In this document: in pieces, positions 52,200 to 61,095 of the stretch
Numbering within the stretch: the stretch's first letter is position 1
How the letters are laid out: each line of letters opens with the position of its first letter
Assembly (NCBI GenBank): GCA_031415695.1
Contig: JANOSH010000005.1
Coordinates: 1 to 64,000, forward strand
Reading direction: 5' to 3'
Length of the DNA: 64,000 bases
DNA from: JANOSH01 sp031415695
Lineage (GTDB): Bacteria; Actinomycetota; Acidimicrobiia; Acidimicrobiales; Ilumatobacteraceae
The notes under the pieces: model-generated
Databases searched by the model: none
Told to the model about the DNA's origin: nothing
The model's input: only the letters and a program-made list of their open reading frames with translations
Translations under genes and position numbers: made by a program

Positions 52200-54191
52200 A
52201 TGCAATCGTCGACGCTAAAACGACGAGCAATCGGACTAGCCCTGCTCACACTCGCAGGGATAGTCGGCACCAACTATGCGGCTCGTCCCGCCGCGGCGGC
52301 ACGAACAGCGGTGTGGTTGTCACATCGCTCGGTCCGCCCCTCCTCGCCAACGGGTGTGCCCTCTCGTCTGTCGGATGGGGTGGCCGATGTCGCCCCAGCA
52401 AAATCGTGGAATCCAAACGTTCGCGACGCAGCATCCTTCCCGCAGGTCGGCTATCTGGACCTGCGACGAATGTATGAGATTCACGAACTTCGAGGCTTTC
52501 GAGGTAACGGTGACCAGACCGCCGAGATCGAGATCTCGGTCGCCCGCGATAACGGACAGGGCCAGCCAGGAACCTGGGTAGTGGTCTCGACTGCAGCCGC
52601 TCCGGGGTGGAATACCTGGTTGGGCTTTGCGTTCCAACCAACAGTTGGGCGGTTTGTTCGCGTGCGGTTCATGACCGACACCAAACGCTTCGACCTCTCC
52701 GAACTAGCCATCAAGGCCGTCAGCCGAACGACCGTCGGCGTGCCTGACAGCTCGACCAGCTCGTCCAGTTCGACCTCGAGTTCGTCCAGTTCCAGTTCGT
52801 CCAGTTCCAGTTCGTCGTCAACGACGGCACCGGGCGGGGGTGGAGGCAATGCCTCGTACACCCCTGCCTCATCTGGCACCATGAACAGCTTTGGCCAGAA
52901 CCTTCCCCCAACTGGCATGGTCTCGGCCCACACCTACGGCGCCTGGAACCCAACGTCGTTCGACACATGCCCGAAGCAACTCCACGACACGTACTGGTCA
53001 ATCGGCGACGATGCCAAGACGTACCCGACGTGGCATCCGCCGGTTGGAATTGACCCTGCTACTAACCAGCAATGCACCTTCGGGCATGAGCATGGTCTCG
53101 ACCCGCGCACATCACCTCACTTCCTGACGCAGGGAGCGCCTACCTTTGGTCGAGCGAACGAGGGCCTCCAGGGTGGCGCAAACGTCACCTCGGCGGACTA
53201 CCGCCTCGAGGATCACGTGGGCTTCAAGGTTGCTGTGTTCCGCTACCAGGGAAGTTGGCAGAACACGGCCAACGACGCCAATATGGCCACTGCTCAGCCC
53301 ATGGCTGGAGTTTGGTGCGACATCATGATGCAATACCACCAGGGCACCCATTCACCGGACGCCTTCAGTAACCACCTCCACGAGCTCAAATACGACTCCA
53401 AATGCAGTGCAGCAACGGGCGTCGACGCCGGGAAATATCCGGGCAATCCGGTTACGACTGACGTCCACGTTCGAGCCTTGGTGCCACTCGGTGAAGGCGG
53501 CAAGTACACCAACAACTGCACTAGTCAGAAGGTTGTCACAACGGCGGCTATTCCGGCCAGCGGCCCGCACACCAACCCGGGAAGCGGCACCGTTGACGGT
53601 GAACGAAACATCCCGTGTCTCAAGGAGAACTGGTCGAACGGCGATCAACGATTCAACCAAACGTGGGGTCCAAAGTACCTTGGTGACCTGCGTGAACTCT
53701 GGACGTATGGCCTCAACATCCAGTCGCCGCATGGCACCATCCAGGTTGGTCCATATGTCGGTGTCTTCAACCCGGCCCGCGTCGTTGATCCTGCGAACAA
53801 TGCCTTGGTTCAATCGATCAACCAGTGCTACCGCACCGACAACTTCCGCAACCACGCTCCAGTATGTACCGATGTGAAGGCCGTACCGGGCACAGTGTCG
53901 TGGAATGACCCACGGTCGCCTTTCAACGGCACGCTTCGTAGCTTCGCCCCCAAGGCAACCTACATCTGGAACAACGCAGCAACGAGCCGGGTCTGGTACT
54001 CAGACGCCTACGGCCGGTACCCGAGCTATACCACGTTTGCCGGTTCTATCCGTCAAGAAGCGTGCCAGTGCCAGGGCATGGTCGAAGGTGCCATGGTCAA
54101 CAACAACGTACCAACCTCGCTTGGTGCCGGCGGGTTCGAAGCCTTGATCATCGAAGATAACCGGGCGACGGGCGTACACGCCCCGAACTAG
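52200..54191 (+). CDS. Secreted protein: discoidin-like domain, Ser tract, DUF1996
   Basis: The protein has about 663 residues from ATG 52200 (signal peptide LALLTLAGIVGTNYAARPAA). Residues 40-175 look like an F5/8 type C or other galactose-binding module (TRLSDGVADV-like start, FVRVRFMTDTKRFDLSELAI). A run of about 30 Ser with a few Thr and a Gly stretch link it to DUF1996, which begins near HTYGAWNPTSFDTCPKQLHD and contains QCTFGHEHGLDPRTSP. DUF1996 is best known from fungal secreted proteins and some actinobacteria; its role is unknown, possibly polysaccharide binding or cutting. It is inverted relative to the cox genes on both sides. Confidence 0.85.
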   Translation: MQSSTLKRRAIGLALLTLAGIVGTNYAARPAAAARTAVWLSHRSVRPSSPTGVPSRLSDGVADVAPAKSWNPNVRDAASFPQVGYLDLRRMYEIHELRGFRGNGDQTAEIEISVARDNGQGQPGTWVVVSTAAAPGWNTWLGFAFQPTVGRFVRVRFMTDTKRFDLSELAIKAVSRTTVGVPDSSTSSSSSTSSSSSSSSSSSSSSSTTAPGGGGGNASYTPASSGTMNSFGQNLPPTGMVSAHTYGAWNPTSFDTCPKQLHDTYWSIGDDAKTYPTWHPPVGIDPATNQQCTFGHEHGLDPRTSPHFLTQGAPTFGRANEGLQGGANVTSADYRLEDHVGFKVAVFRYQGSWQNTANDANMATAQPMAGVWCDIMMQYHQGTHSPDAFSNHLHELKYDSKCSAATGVDAGKYPGNPVTTDVHVRALVPLGEGGKYTNNCTSQKVVTTAAIPASGPHTNPGSGTVDGERNIPCLKENWSNGDQRFNQTWGPKYLGDLRELWTYGLNIQSPHGTIQVGPYVGVFNPARVVDPANNALVQSINQCYRTDNFRNHAPVCTDVKAVPGTVSWNDPRSPFNGTLRSFAPKATYIWNNAATSRVWYSDAYGRYPSYTTFAGSIRQEACQCQGMVEGAMVNNNVPTSLGAGGFEALIIEDNRATGVHAPN

Positions 54192-54204
54192 CCCATGAAC
54201 GCGA

Positions 54205-54235
54205 ACGGGCCCCGACCACGCTGGTGAGGGCCCGT
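54205..54235 (+). terminator. Bidirectional hairpin between DUF1996 and coxM genes
   Basis: ACGGGCCC (54205-54212) and GGGCCCGT (54228-54235) form a perfect 8-bp GC-rich stem with a 15-base loop. It lies between the ends of two convergent genes (stops at 54191 and 54255). It probably terminates both. Confidence 0.65.
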
Positions 54236-54254
54236 CACGCATTTCGGTAGTGGG

Positions 54255-55082
54255 TTAGTTGGCGCCGCACTCCTGGAGCGCTCGACGCACGAGAACACGA
54301 GCGAGGTGCTCGCGGTACTCGACGCTGGCATTGAGGTCGGCCTGGGCTTCGGCTTCGGCATTGGCCAAGGCGGCCGCGTCGGCGGCAGATGCACCACTGG
54401 CAACGGCGGCGCTAGTGGACGAGGCAAAGATAGGCGTGGAGCCCATGTTGACCAGGCCAACTCCGGCTGAACCGTTAAGCTTGTACGCCGCTACACCGAC
54501 AATGGCCCAATCTTGAGCGCGACGGTTGAACTTCTGGAAGCTCCACTTCGCACCGGTCAGCTTTGGCACCTTGATCTCGACCAACATCTCGTCGGCGGCC
54601 AGCGTGGACTCCAAAAACCCGGTAAAGAACGAGCGAGCGGCGATGTCACGGCGGCCGTTCGGGCCTTGCGCCACGAGGGTTGCATCCACAGCGACCATTA
54701 CGGCTGGCAGATCCGACGCCGGGTCGGCGTGAGCAATGGAACCGCCGATGGTGCCGCGGTGACGGACCTGTGGGTCGCCCACGTGGCCAGCGGCATGCGC
54801 AAGAAGGCCCAGGTGCTCGTGAAGCATGGCCGAGTTCTCGACATCGTGGTGGCGGGTGAGCGCGCCGATGGCCAGGTGGTCGCCTGCATCTCGAATGTAC
54901 GATAGGTCGCGTAGGCGACCAATGTCGACCAGCACACTTGGTGCGGCCAGGCGCAGCTTCATTAGGGGCAGCAGGCTGTGCCCACCGGCGAGGAATTTGG
55001 CCTCGTCTCCATGCTGGCCAATGAGGCTGATGGCCTCGTCGGCGGAGCCTGCTCGGACGTAGTCGAACGCGGCGGGAATCAC
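54255..55082 (-). CDS. coxM: FAD-binding medium subunit of a molybdenum hydroxylase (CoxM-like)
   Basis: The protein has 275 residues from GTG 55082, which overlaps the coxL stop by 4 bp. The FAD-binding motifs of the family are present: AKFLAGGHSLLPLMKLRLA and RHRGTIGGSIAHADPASDLP. It passes electrons from the FeS subunit to FAD and then to an acceptor. It completes the coxS-coxL-coxM operon and ends at the hairpin at 54205-54235. Confidence 0.92.
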   Translation of the reverse strand: MIPAAFDYVRAGSADEAISLIGQHGDEAKFLAGGHSLLPLMKLRLAAPSVLVDIGRLRDLSYIRDAGDHLAIGALTRHHDVENSAMLHEHLGLLAHAAGHVGDPQVRHRGTIGGSIAHADPASDLPAVMVAVDATLVAQGPNGRRDIAARSFFTGFLESTLAADEMLVEIKVPKLTGAKWSFQKFNRRAQDWAIVGVAAYKLNGSAGVGLVNMGSTPIFASSTSAAVASGASAADAAALANAEAEAQADLNASVEYREHLARVLVRRALQECGAN

Positions 55083-57448
55083 TTTGCTGCCTCCTTGATC
55101 GTTTGCCAGACGCGCTGTGGCGACGCTGGCATGGTGATGTCGTGGACCCCGAACGGCGCTAATGCGTCGACGATGGCATTTATTACTGCGGGCGCGGCAC
55201 CAATGGTGCCAGCTTCGCCGATTCCCTTGACGCCTAGAACGTTGGTAGGAGACGGCGTGTAGGTGTGACCGGTGATCATGCTTGGAACGTCCGATGCAGC
55301 AGGCACAAGGTATTCGGCCAGGGTGCTCGTGCGCAGGTTGCCAGCCTCGTCGTAACATGCCTCTTCGAAGAGTGCCTGGGCGAGACCTTGAATGATGCCG
55401 CCGTGCACTTGGCCCTCGACGATCATTGGGTTGATCTGATTTCCGCAGTCGTCGATGGCGACGTACTTTAGTACCTCGACAGCACCCGTCTCTGAGTCGA
55501 CTTCTACGACACAAATATGGCAGCCGAACGGCCACGAAAAGTTAGGCGGATCGTAGGTGGTGTGGGCCTCGAGGTTTGGCTCCATGCCATCGGGCAAATT
55601 GTGGGCGGTGAATGCTGCGAAGGCAATGGCCGCCATGGGCATGTTGCGATCGGGGGTGCCTCGCACCGTAAACAGTCCGTCGGCAAAGTCGAGGTCGTCT
55701 TCGCTGCACTCCAACTGGTGAGCAGCGATGGCCTTAGCCTTGGCAATGACCTTGTCGGCGGCAAGCACGATAGCGATGCCGCCAACGACGAGCGATCGGC
55801 TGCCGTAGGTGTCGAGACCCAGTGGGCTCAGTGCGGTGTCGGAGTGCAGCACGTCGACATCGTCGGGTGAAACCCCCAACTTGTCGGCGATGATCTGACT
55901 CCACGATGTCTCGTGGCCCTGGCCGTGAGGTGTTGCCCCGGTGACAACTTGCACCTTGTTGGTGGGCAGAACGCGAACCGTCGCTGCCTCCCAGCCGCCA
56001 GCCGAATAGTTCAGGCTGGCTAACACCCGGCTCGGTGCCAAGCCGCACATCTCGAAGTAGCTCGACACGCCAATGCCAAGGTGTTTTGTGCCACCTGCTT
56101 CCCGTCGTGTGGCCTGCTCGGCGCGGACCCCGGCGTAATCGGCCATGCCCGCAGCCTTGGTGGCGGCGGCCTGGTGATCGCCCGAGTCGTAGACCAAACC
56201 GGTCATAGCGGTGTACGGGAACTGTTCGGGCTTGATGTAGTTGCGCGATCGCAACTCCATGGGGTCGACGCCCATCTTGCTGGCTAAGGAATCCATCGCA
56301 CGCTCGATGGCGTACGTGGCTTCGGGCCGCCCGGCACCGCGGTAGGCGTCGGTGGGCGTCATGTTGGTGAACACGCCGTCGCACTCGAAGCTGAGCGCCG
56401 GCACGTCGTACACGCCGGCATACAGGAACGCCCCGAGCAGTGGAACGCCGGGTGTTACGAGCTGCAAGTAGGCACCCATGTCGCCGATGATGTGAACCCG
56501 AACGGCCTGCACCCTGCCGTTGGCATCGGCAGCTAGCTCGATGGTTTGTACCTGACCGCGGCCGTGCACCGTGGCGACTGCGTTCTCACTGCGGGTTTCG
56601 GTCCAGCGAACCGGGATGCCGTGCTTGCGTGACAACGCCATGCACAACAGTTCCTCGGCGTACACGTCGAGCTTGCACCCAAACCCGCCGCCAACCGACG
56701 GAGCAACGACACGCACTTGATGCTCGGGGATGCCGAGGGTGATGGCCGCCATGACTTTTAAGATGTGCGGAATCTGCGTGGCGCTATAAAGAGTGATGTC
56801 GCCGCCGAAGGGCTGGGGTACAGCGGCAACCGCTCGTGGTTCCATGGCCATGGGCAGCAAGCGCTGCTGGATGTATCGCTCTTTGACGGTGAATACGGCG
56901 TTGGCAAAGATCTCGGACAGATCGCCCTGGGGCTTGAGTTCCCAACGGTACGACTTGTTAGTGCCGAGGTGCGGATGCACAAGCACCCGGTCGCTGAGGG
57001 CATCTTCGAGATCGATGACCGCTTCGGAAGCGTCGTACTCGACGACAACCTTTTCGACGGCGTCACGAGCCTGAGCGTCGGTGTGGGCCAGAACAACGGC
57101 GACCGCGTCGCCGACATAGTTGGCTTGTGACTGGGCGACCGGGTGATGCGCCGGGTTGAGCATGTCGGGCGTGACCGGCCAGGCGCATGGCATGGGCGCG
57201 GCCCACAGTGGGGCAAGCTCGGCGCCCGAGTACACGGCGATGACACCGGGCATCGCCAGCGCGTCGGACTTTGCAATGGACACAATGCGTGCATTGGCAT
57301 AGGGGCTGCGGACAAGAGCCAGGAACACGGCTCCCGGGATATTGAGGTCGGCGGTGTATTTCGCCTCACCGGTAAGAAGCGGCGGATCTTCCTTACGAAG
57401 AATCGACTGCCCGATCTTCCCGGTTGTCGGGGTCAGCGTGGCGGTCAT
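55079..57448 (-). CDS. coxL: Molybdopterin-binding large subunit, form II CoxL-like
   Basis: The protein has 789 residues. Xanthine dehydrogenase-type motifs are GQSILRKEDPPLLTGEAKYT, VVAPSVGGGFGCKLDVYAEE and VKGIGEAGTIGAAPAVINAI, the last including the catalytic Glu. The active-site loop near residue 366 reads AYRGAGR, the signature of form II (BMS) enzymes, rather than the AYxCSFR of proven form I CO dehydrogenases. CO oxidation is therefore possible but unproven; another aldehyde or purine-like substrate may be used. It sits 3 bp after coxS. Confidence 0.93.
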   Translation of the reverse strand: MTATLTPTTGKIGQSILRKEDPPLLTGEAKYTADLNIPGAVFLALVRSPYANARIVSIAKSDALAMPGVIAVYSGAELAPLWAAPMPCAWPVTPDMLNPAHHPVAQSQANYVGDAVAVVLAHTDAQARDAVEKVVVEYDASEAVIDLEDALSDRVLVHPHLGTNKSYRWELKPQGDLSEIFANAVFTVKERYIQQRLLPMAMEPRAVAAVPQPFGGDITLYSATQIPHILKVMAAITLGIPEHQVRVVAPSVGGGFGCKLDVYAEELLCMALSRKHGIPVRWTETRSENAVATVHGRGQVQTIELAADANGRVQAVRVHIIGDMGAYLQLVTPGVPLLGAFLYAGVYDVPALSFECDGVFTNMTPTDAYRGAGRPEATYAIERAMDSLASKMGVDPMELRSRNYIKPEQFPYTAMTGLVYDSGDHQAAATKAAGMADYAGVRAEQATRREAGGTKHLGIGVSSYFEMCGLAPSRVLASLNYSAGGWEAATVRVLPTNKVQVVTGATPHGQGHETSWSQIIADKLGVSPDDVDVLHSDTALSPLGLDTYGSRSLVVGGIAIVLAADKVIAKAKAIAAHQLECSEDDLDFADGLFTVRGTPDRNMPMAAIAFAAFTAHNLPDGMEPNLEAHTTYDPPNFSWPFGCHICVVEVDSETGAVEVLKYVAIDDCGNQINPMIVEGQVHGGIIQGLAQALFEEACYDEAGNLRTSTLAEYLVPAASDVPSMITGHTYTPSPTNVLGVKGIGEAGTIGAAPAVINAIVDALAPFGVHDITMPASPQRVWQTIKEAAK

Positions 57449-57451
57449 TGG

Positions 57452-57910
57452 TCAGCCTGCTGCGCAGTGCAGAACCGACTTCACAATATTGTGATAGCCG
57501 GTGCAGCGACACAGGTTACCTTCGAGCCCGACACGCACCTGAGCTTCGGTGGGATTCGGGTTCTCGTTGAGCAGACCGACCGCAGCCATGACCATGCCTG
57601 GCGTGCAGTAACCGCACTGAAGGCCGTGGCACTGGCGGAACGATTCCTGCATGGGATGCAGCGTGCCATCGGCACTGGCCAACCCTTCGATGGTGGTGAT
57701 GGCAGCGCCGTCGGCTTGAGCGGCGAGCACGGTGCAGCTCTTGACGCTCTCGCCGTCCATATGGATCGTGCAGGCACCGCACGAACTGGTATCGCAACCA
57801 ATATTGGTTCCCGTCAGACCAAGCTGCTCGCGCACGAAGTGAACCAAAAGCGTTCGTGGTTCGACATCGGCCGAACGGGCAACGCCATTAACTGTCATTG
57901 AAATCTGCAC
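57452..57910 (-). CDS. coxS: [2Fe-2S] small subunit of a molybdenum hydroxylase (CoxS-like)
   Basis: The protein has 152 residues. The plant-type cluster ligands are C39, C44, C47 (CDTSSCGAC) and C59. The second cluster uses C99, C102 (CGYCTPG), C134 and C136 (CRCTGY). It carries electrons from the molybdenum centre of CoxL to FAD in CoxM. It is the first gene of the operon; the 256 bp before it contain no gene and should hold the promoter. Confidence 0.94.
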   Translation of the reverse strand: MQISMTVNGVARSADVEPRTLLVHFVREQLGLTGTNIGCDTSSCGACTIHMDGESVKSCTVLAAQADGAAITTIEGLASADGTLHPMQESFRQCHGLQCGYCTPGMVMAAVGLLNENPNPTEAQVRVGLEGNLCRCTGYHNIVKSVLHCAAG

Positions 57911-58166
57911 AACAAAACCCCCTGAGGTGAGGACGGTCCCCTACACGTCTCATTCTGCACCAAATCAAGGTGGTCGTGCGCACGTCGTTCAAACAGACAT
58001 CAAAATTTGCGTCGACCGCCTGTGTTCAACCGATGCTGAGTCCATCGCCGAGGGATGTTACAGGTGGATCCTAAAGCCAGTAGGGCATGTGGTGATCCGA
58101 CGCCAGTAGATATGTCATTGGGCGGCCGTTGTCGGTCGATGGCGGTTGGACGGCACTGTGGGATTG

Positions 58167-59096
58167 TTACCAAAGGACGGGGTAGACGAGGTGTTGGCCC
58201 TCGACTCCTTTGAACACTGCGGGGCGGGGGTCGCCGAAGGTGATGTCGTTGCGAGTTTCCAGAATGGCGTGGGTGAGTGAACTCACCACGATCTCGCCGC
58301 CTGACGCGTTGCCAGCCACGCGTGCCGCGACGTGAACATGGTGGCCGAACACGTCGCCAGCATCATCGACAATCCCCTCACCGGTGTGCATGCCGACGCG
58401 AATACGCATGCCGTCGCTGCGCTGTTGAACGTCGGGGGTAGCGAACTCGCGCTGTACGGCCGCCATTGCCTGCACGGCACGGCGAGCGGAAGCGAAGGTG
58501 AGCATGAAGCCGTCGCCCTGATGCTTCACCTCGGCACCGTCGTAACGCCGGACCTGGGTGCGGATGATGGCGTTGTGCACAGCCAGGAGATCGACCCACT
58601 CGGCGTCGCCCATACGCCCGACCCGTTCGGTGGAGCCTTCGATGTCACTGAACACGATGGTGATGGTGCCGTTGCGATGCTCGTGCTCGATCGGCAACGC
58701 TGGCTCGATGGTAGCCAGCGCTGCGACCCGGTCGATCGAGGTGCCCCGACCGTCGAACGAACCAGACCCGATCACCGTAGAGCGAGCACTGGCAAGGGCT
58801 GGCGTCTGCCCGGACACGACCGTGATGATCGTGCCACCAAGCCGAAGCTGGTCGGTCGACGACAGCGGCAGGGGCGCGGTGAGCCGGGCACCGTTCAAGT
58901 AGGAGCCGTTACTGCTGCCGAGGTCGGTGACCTCGATGCCGATGCCGGTTGGGCGCAGCTCGAGATGGCGCCGGCTGATCTGGCTGTCTGTCAGCAGTAG
59001 GCCGTCACAGTCTCGGCCGATCACGATAGGACGCGACACCACGAGCCGTAGCGGCGTACGACCCGGCTCGGTTACCTCGACCACGCGATCTACCAC
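58167..59096 (-). CDS. FHA domain - class III nucleotide cyclase protein
   Basis: The protein has 309 residues from GTG 59096 (GGGAG five bases upstream). Residues 20-95 are an FHA domain: VIGRDCDG, SQISRRHLEL and DLGSSNGSYLNG carry the phosphothreonine-binding Arg, Ser and Asn. After a linker a class III cyclase domain follows: ITIVFSDIEGSTERVGRM (metal Asp) and AEVKHQGDGFMLTF (substrate Lys, second Asp). The motif HHVHVAARV has His in place of the usual Asn and keeps the Arg. It diverges from the kinase gene across 157 bp. The kinase could phosphorylate a protein that this FHA domain binds, linking phosphorylation to nucleotide signalling; this is inference. Confidence 0.9.
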   Translation of the reverse strand: MVDRVVEVTEPGRTPLRLVVSRPIVIGRDCDGLLLTDSQISRRHLELRPTGIGIEVTDLGSSNGSYLNGARLTAPLPLSSTDQLRLGGTIITVVSGQTPALASARSTVIGSGSFDGRGTSIDRVAALATIEPALPIEHEHRNGTITIVFSDIEGSTERVGRMGDAEWVDLLAVHNAIIRTQVRRYDGAEVKHQGDGFMLTFASARRAVQAMAAVQREFATPDVQQRSDGMRIRVGMHTGEGIVDDAGDVFGHHVHVAARVAGNASGGEIVVSSLTHAILETRNDITFGDPRPAVFKGVEGQHLVYPVLW

Positions 59097-59121
59097 GATC
59101 TCCCATCGTGCCAGTCAATGC

Positions 59122-59138
59122 CACCGTTGGCAACGGTG
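59122..59138 (+). promoter_or_regulatory. 17-bp perfect palindrome in the divergent signalling promoter
   Basis: CACCGTTG-G-CAACGGTG lies 25 bp upstream of the cyclase start and 115 bp upstream of the kinase start. Its perfect 8-bp arms and position make it a likely shared operator, possibly for the BTAD protein or another regulator. Confidence 0.5.
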
Positions 59139-59253
59139 CCGGTCGGATTAGGGGGTGCTCGATCGGAATTCGGGTCCGCAGAAGCGTGCAAGGATTCTTC
59201 AAGGCGTTGGGGTAACCGTGGGCACGGTTCACGACAATGCGGAGGTCTTTGCA

Positions 59254-61095
59254 ATGAGCGTTGAAATTCGACTGCTGGGTACCGTCGAGGCATATCGGGA
59301 CGGCCTTCGCGTCGATCTGAAGGGAGGTCGTCAGCGACGGATGTTGGCGTACCTTGCGCTTACACCCGGGCGGGCCCGGCACATGGATGGCCTGGTCGAC
59401 GCATTGTGGGCCGACGGCGACCTGCCAGTCGAGCCCCGCCAGAACGTACACACCTACGCGTCACGGCTGCGCAGCGCGCTCGGTGCCGACGTCATCGTGG
59501 CTCGAGACGGCGGGTACGAACTGGCGATCGAGCCACTGCAGGTCGACGCGACGCGGTTCGAATCGTTGTTCCGCGATGCGAGCCACGCCGGCCTGGGCAG
59601 CGAGCAGCGCCTCGAACTGCTCGACGCGTCGCTCGGTCTTTGGCAAGGCAGCGCCCTGGACGGTCTGCACGGCGAGAACTGGGCGCGGGCCGACGCTGTT
59701 CGGCTGGAGGAGCTGCGCGCCGCGGCGGCCGACGACCGGGCGCAGGTGATGCTCGATCTCGGCCGAGTTGCCGACGCCACGGCTGATCTCGAGGCGGCCG
59801 CCATCCGCAGTCCGCTGCGCGAGCGCACGCACGTGTTGCTCATGATGATGTTGCACCGGTCGGGCCGCCAAGCCGAGGCACTTCGAGTGTTTCACGACTA
59901 TCGCCGTCGGCTCGCCACCGACCTCGGCCTTCAGCCGAGCGACGAGATCGTCGCGCTGGAGCGGTCCATCGCTGCGGGCGGCAACCGCAGCGCACCGGCG
60001 GCTACGCCGACCGAACCGGCCGCATCGGTCTCGCGGGGTTGGGAACGGCTGGAACGCATCGGCGAGGGAGCCTTCTCGGTGGTCTACCGTGGCAGCCAGC
60101 CGACGGTCGGCCGTTCGGTGGCCATCAAGGTGATCCGTGCCGAGCTGGCCGACCGGCCAGAGTTCATCCGCCGGTTTGAAGCCGAGGCCCACCTCGTGGC
60201 CCACGAACACCCGCACATCGTGCCGCTGTACGACTACTGGCGCGAACCGGGGTCGGCATGCCTGGTGATGCGCCTGTTCGCCGGCACGCTCGAGCAACGC
60301 ATCGCCGACGGCCGCCTGCCGGTCGACGAGGCCGCCCGCATGGTCACCCACGTGGGCGCGGCATTGACCGTTGCCCACCGGGCCGGCGTCGTGCACCGCG
60401 ACGTCAAACCGGCCAACGTGTTCGTCGACAACGACGGCAACTTCTTCCTCGGTGATTTTGGCATCGCGTACGAGACCACGGCGCCCCACGGTGCGCTCGA
60501 TTCCCTGTCGGTCGGCTCGCCCGCATATGCCGCACCCGAGCAGCTCCGCCGCGAGCCGGTCGGACCGCCCGCTGATGTGCACGGACTCGCCATCGCCGTG
60601 TTCGAATGTCTCACCGGTCACCTGCCGTTCCACGACGCTCGCAACCAGGCCGAGATTGTTACAGCACCAGTTGAACGATCCGTTGCCCCTCGTTCGCACC
60701 ACGCGACCCGACGTGCCGACCGGTGTCGACGACGTGCTGGCGCGCGCCACCGCGAAGAACCCGATCGACCGCTACCCGACGGTCGACGAGTTCGTCACGG
60801 CGTTCGTCGCGGCTGCCACGAACACCGCGACGGCGACCGTCGCGCGGGCGGGCGCGGCGACGTTCATTGGCGAGGCTCGCAATACGTACAAGGGTCTGTT
60901 GGCGTTCCAGGAGGCCGACGCCGCCGACTTCTTCGGGCGCCAGCGCCTCGTAGCGCGCTTGGTCGATCATTTGAAAGCGGCGGCACCGACCGGGCGGCTT
61001 GTCGCTGTGATCGGGCCGTCGGGCGCGGGCAAGTCGTCGGTCGTCCGCGCCGGTCTTCTGCCTGCCCTGCGCAGCGGCGCGATCGCAGGATCTGA
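59254..61095 (+). CDS. BTAD regulator - Ser/Thr kinase, first segment of a giant frameshifted gene
   Basis: The start ATG 59254 follows GGAGG by eight bases. Residues 1-90 are an OmpR/SARP-like winged helix (SVEIRLLGTVEAYRDGLRVD) and 95-245 a BTAD domain (DATRFESLFRDA, HRSGRQAEALRVFHDYRRRL). A Hanks-type kinase follows from about 265: K292 (VAIKVI), HRDVKPANV with D383, and DFG with D401. At 60661 an extra A shifts the frame. Without it the kinase would continue as NQAEIVQHQLNDPLPLV into the nSTAND segment. In the shifted frame translation goes on as Arg-rich nonsense to 61095. This is either a real mutation or an assembly error. Confidence 0.85.
   Translation: MSVEIRLLGTVEAYRDGLRVDLKGGRQRRMLAYLALTPGRARHMDGLVDALWADGDLPVEPRQNVHTYASRLRSALGADVIVARDGGYELAIEPLQVDATRFESLFRDASHAGLGSEQRLELLDASLGLWQGSALDGLHGENWARADAVRLEELRAAAADDRAQVMLDLGRVADATADLEAAAIRSPLRERTHVLLMMMLHRSGRQAEALRVFHDYRRRLATDLGLQPSDEIVALERSIAAGGNRSAPAATPTEPAASVSRGWERLERIGEGAFSVVYRGSQPTVGRSVAIKVIRAELADRPEFIRRFEAEAHLVAHEHPHIVPLYDYWREPGSACLVMRLFAGTLEQRIADGRLPVDEAARMVTHVGAALTVAHRAGVVHRDVKPANVFVDNDGNFFLGDFGIAYETTAPHGALDSLSVGSPAYAAPEQLRREPVGPPADVHGLAIAVFECLTGHLPFHDARNQAEIVTAPVERSVAPRSHHATRRADRCRRRAGARHREEPDRPLPDGRRVRHGVRRGCHEHRDGDRRAGGRGDVHWRGSQYVQGSVGVPGGRRRRLLRAPAPRSALGRSFESGGTDRAACRCDRAVGRGQVVGRPRRSSACPAQRRDRRI

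Noticed and set aside
52740..52825. Ser-codon tract as a CRISPR-like repeat
   Set aside because: The units are short, in frame, unspaced and code for a Ser linker; no unique spacers.
59461..60750. 429-codon minus-strand open frame opposite the kinase
   Set aside because: Shadow of the BTAD/kinase coding strand; the kinase motifs on the plus strand are decisive.
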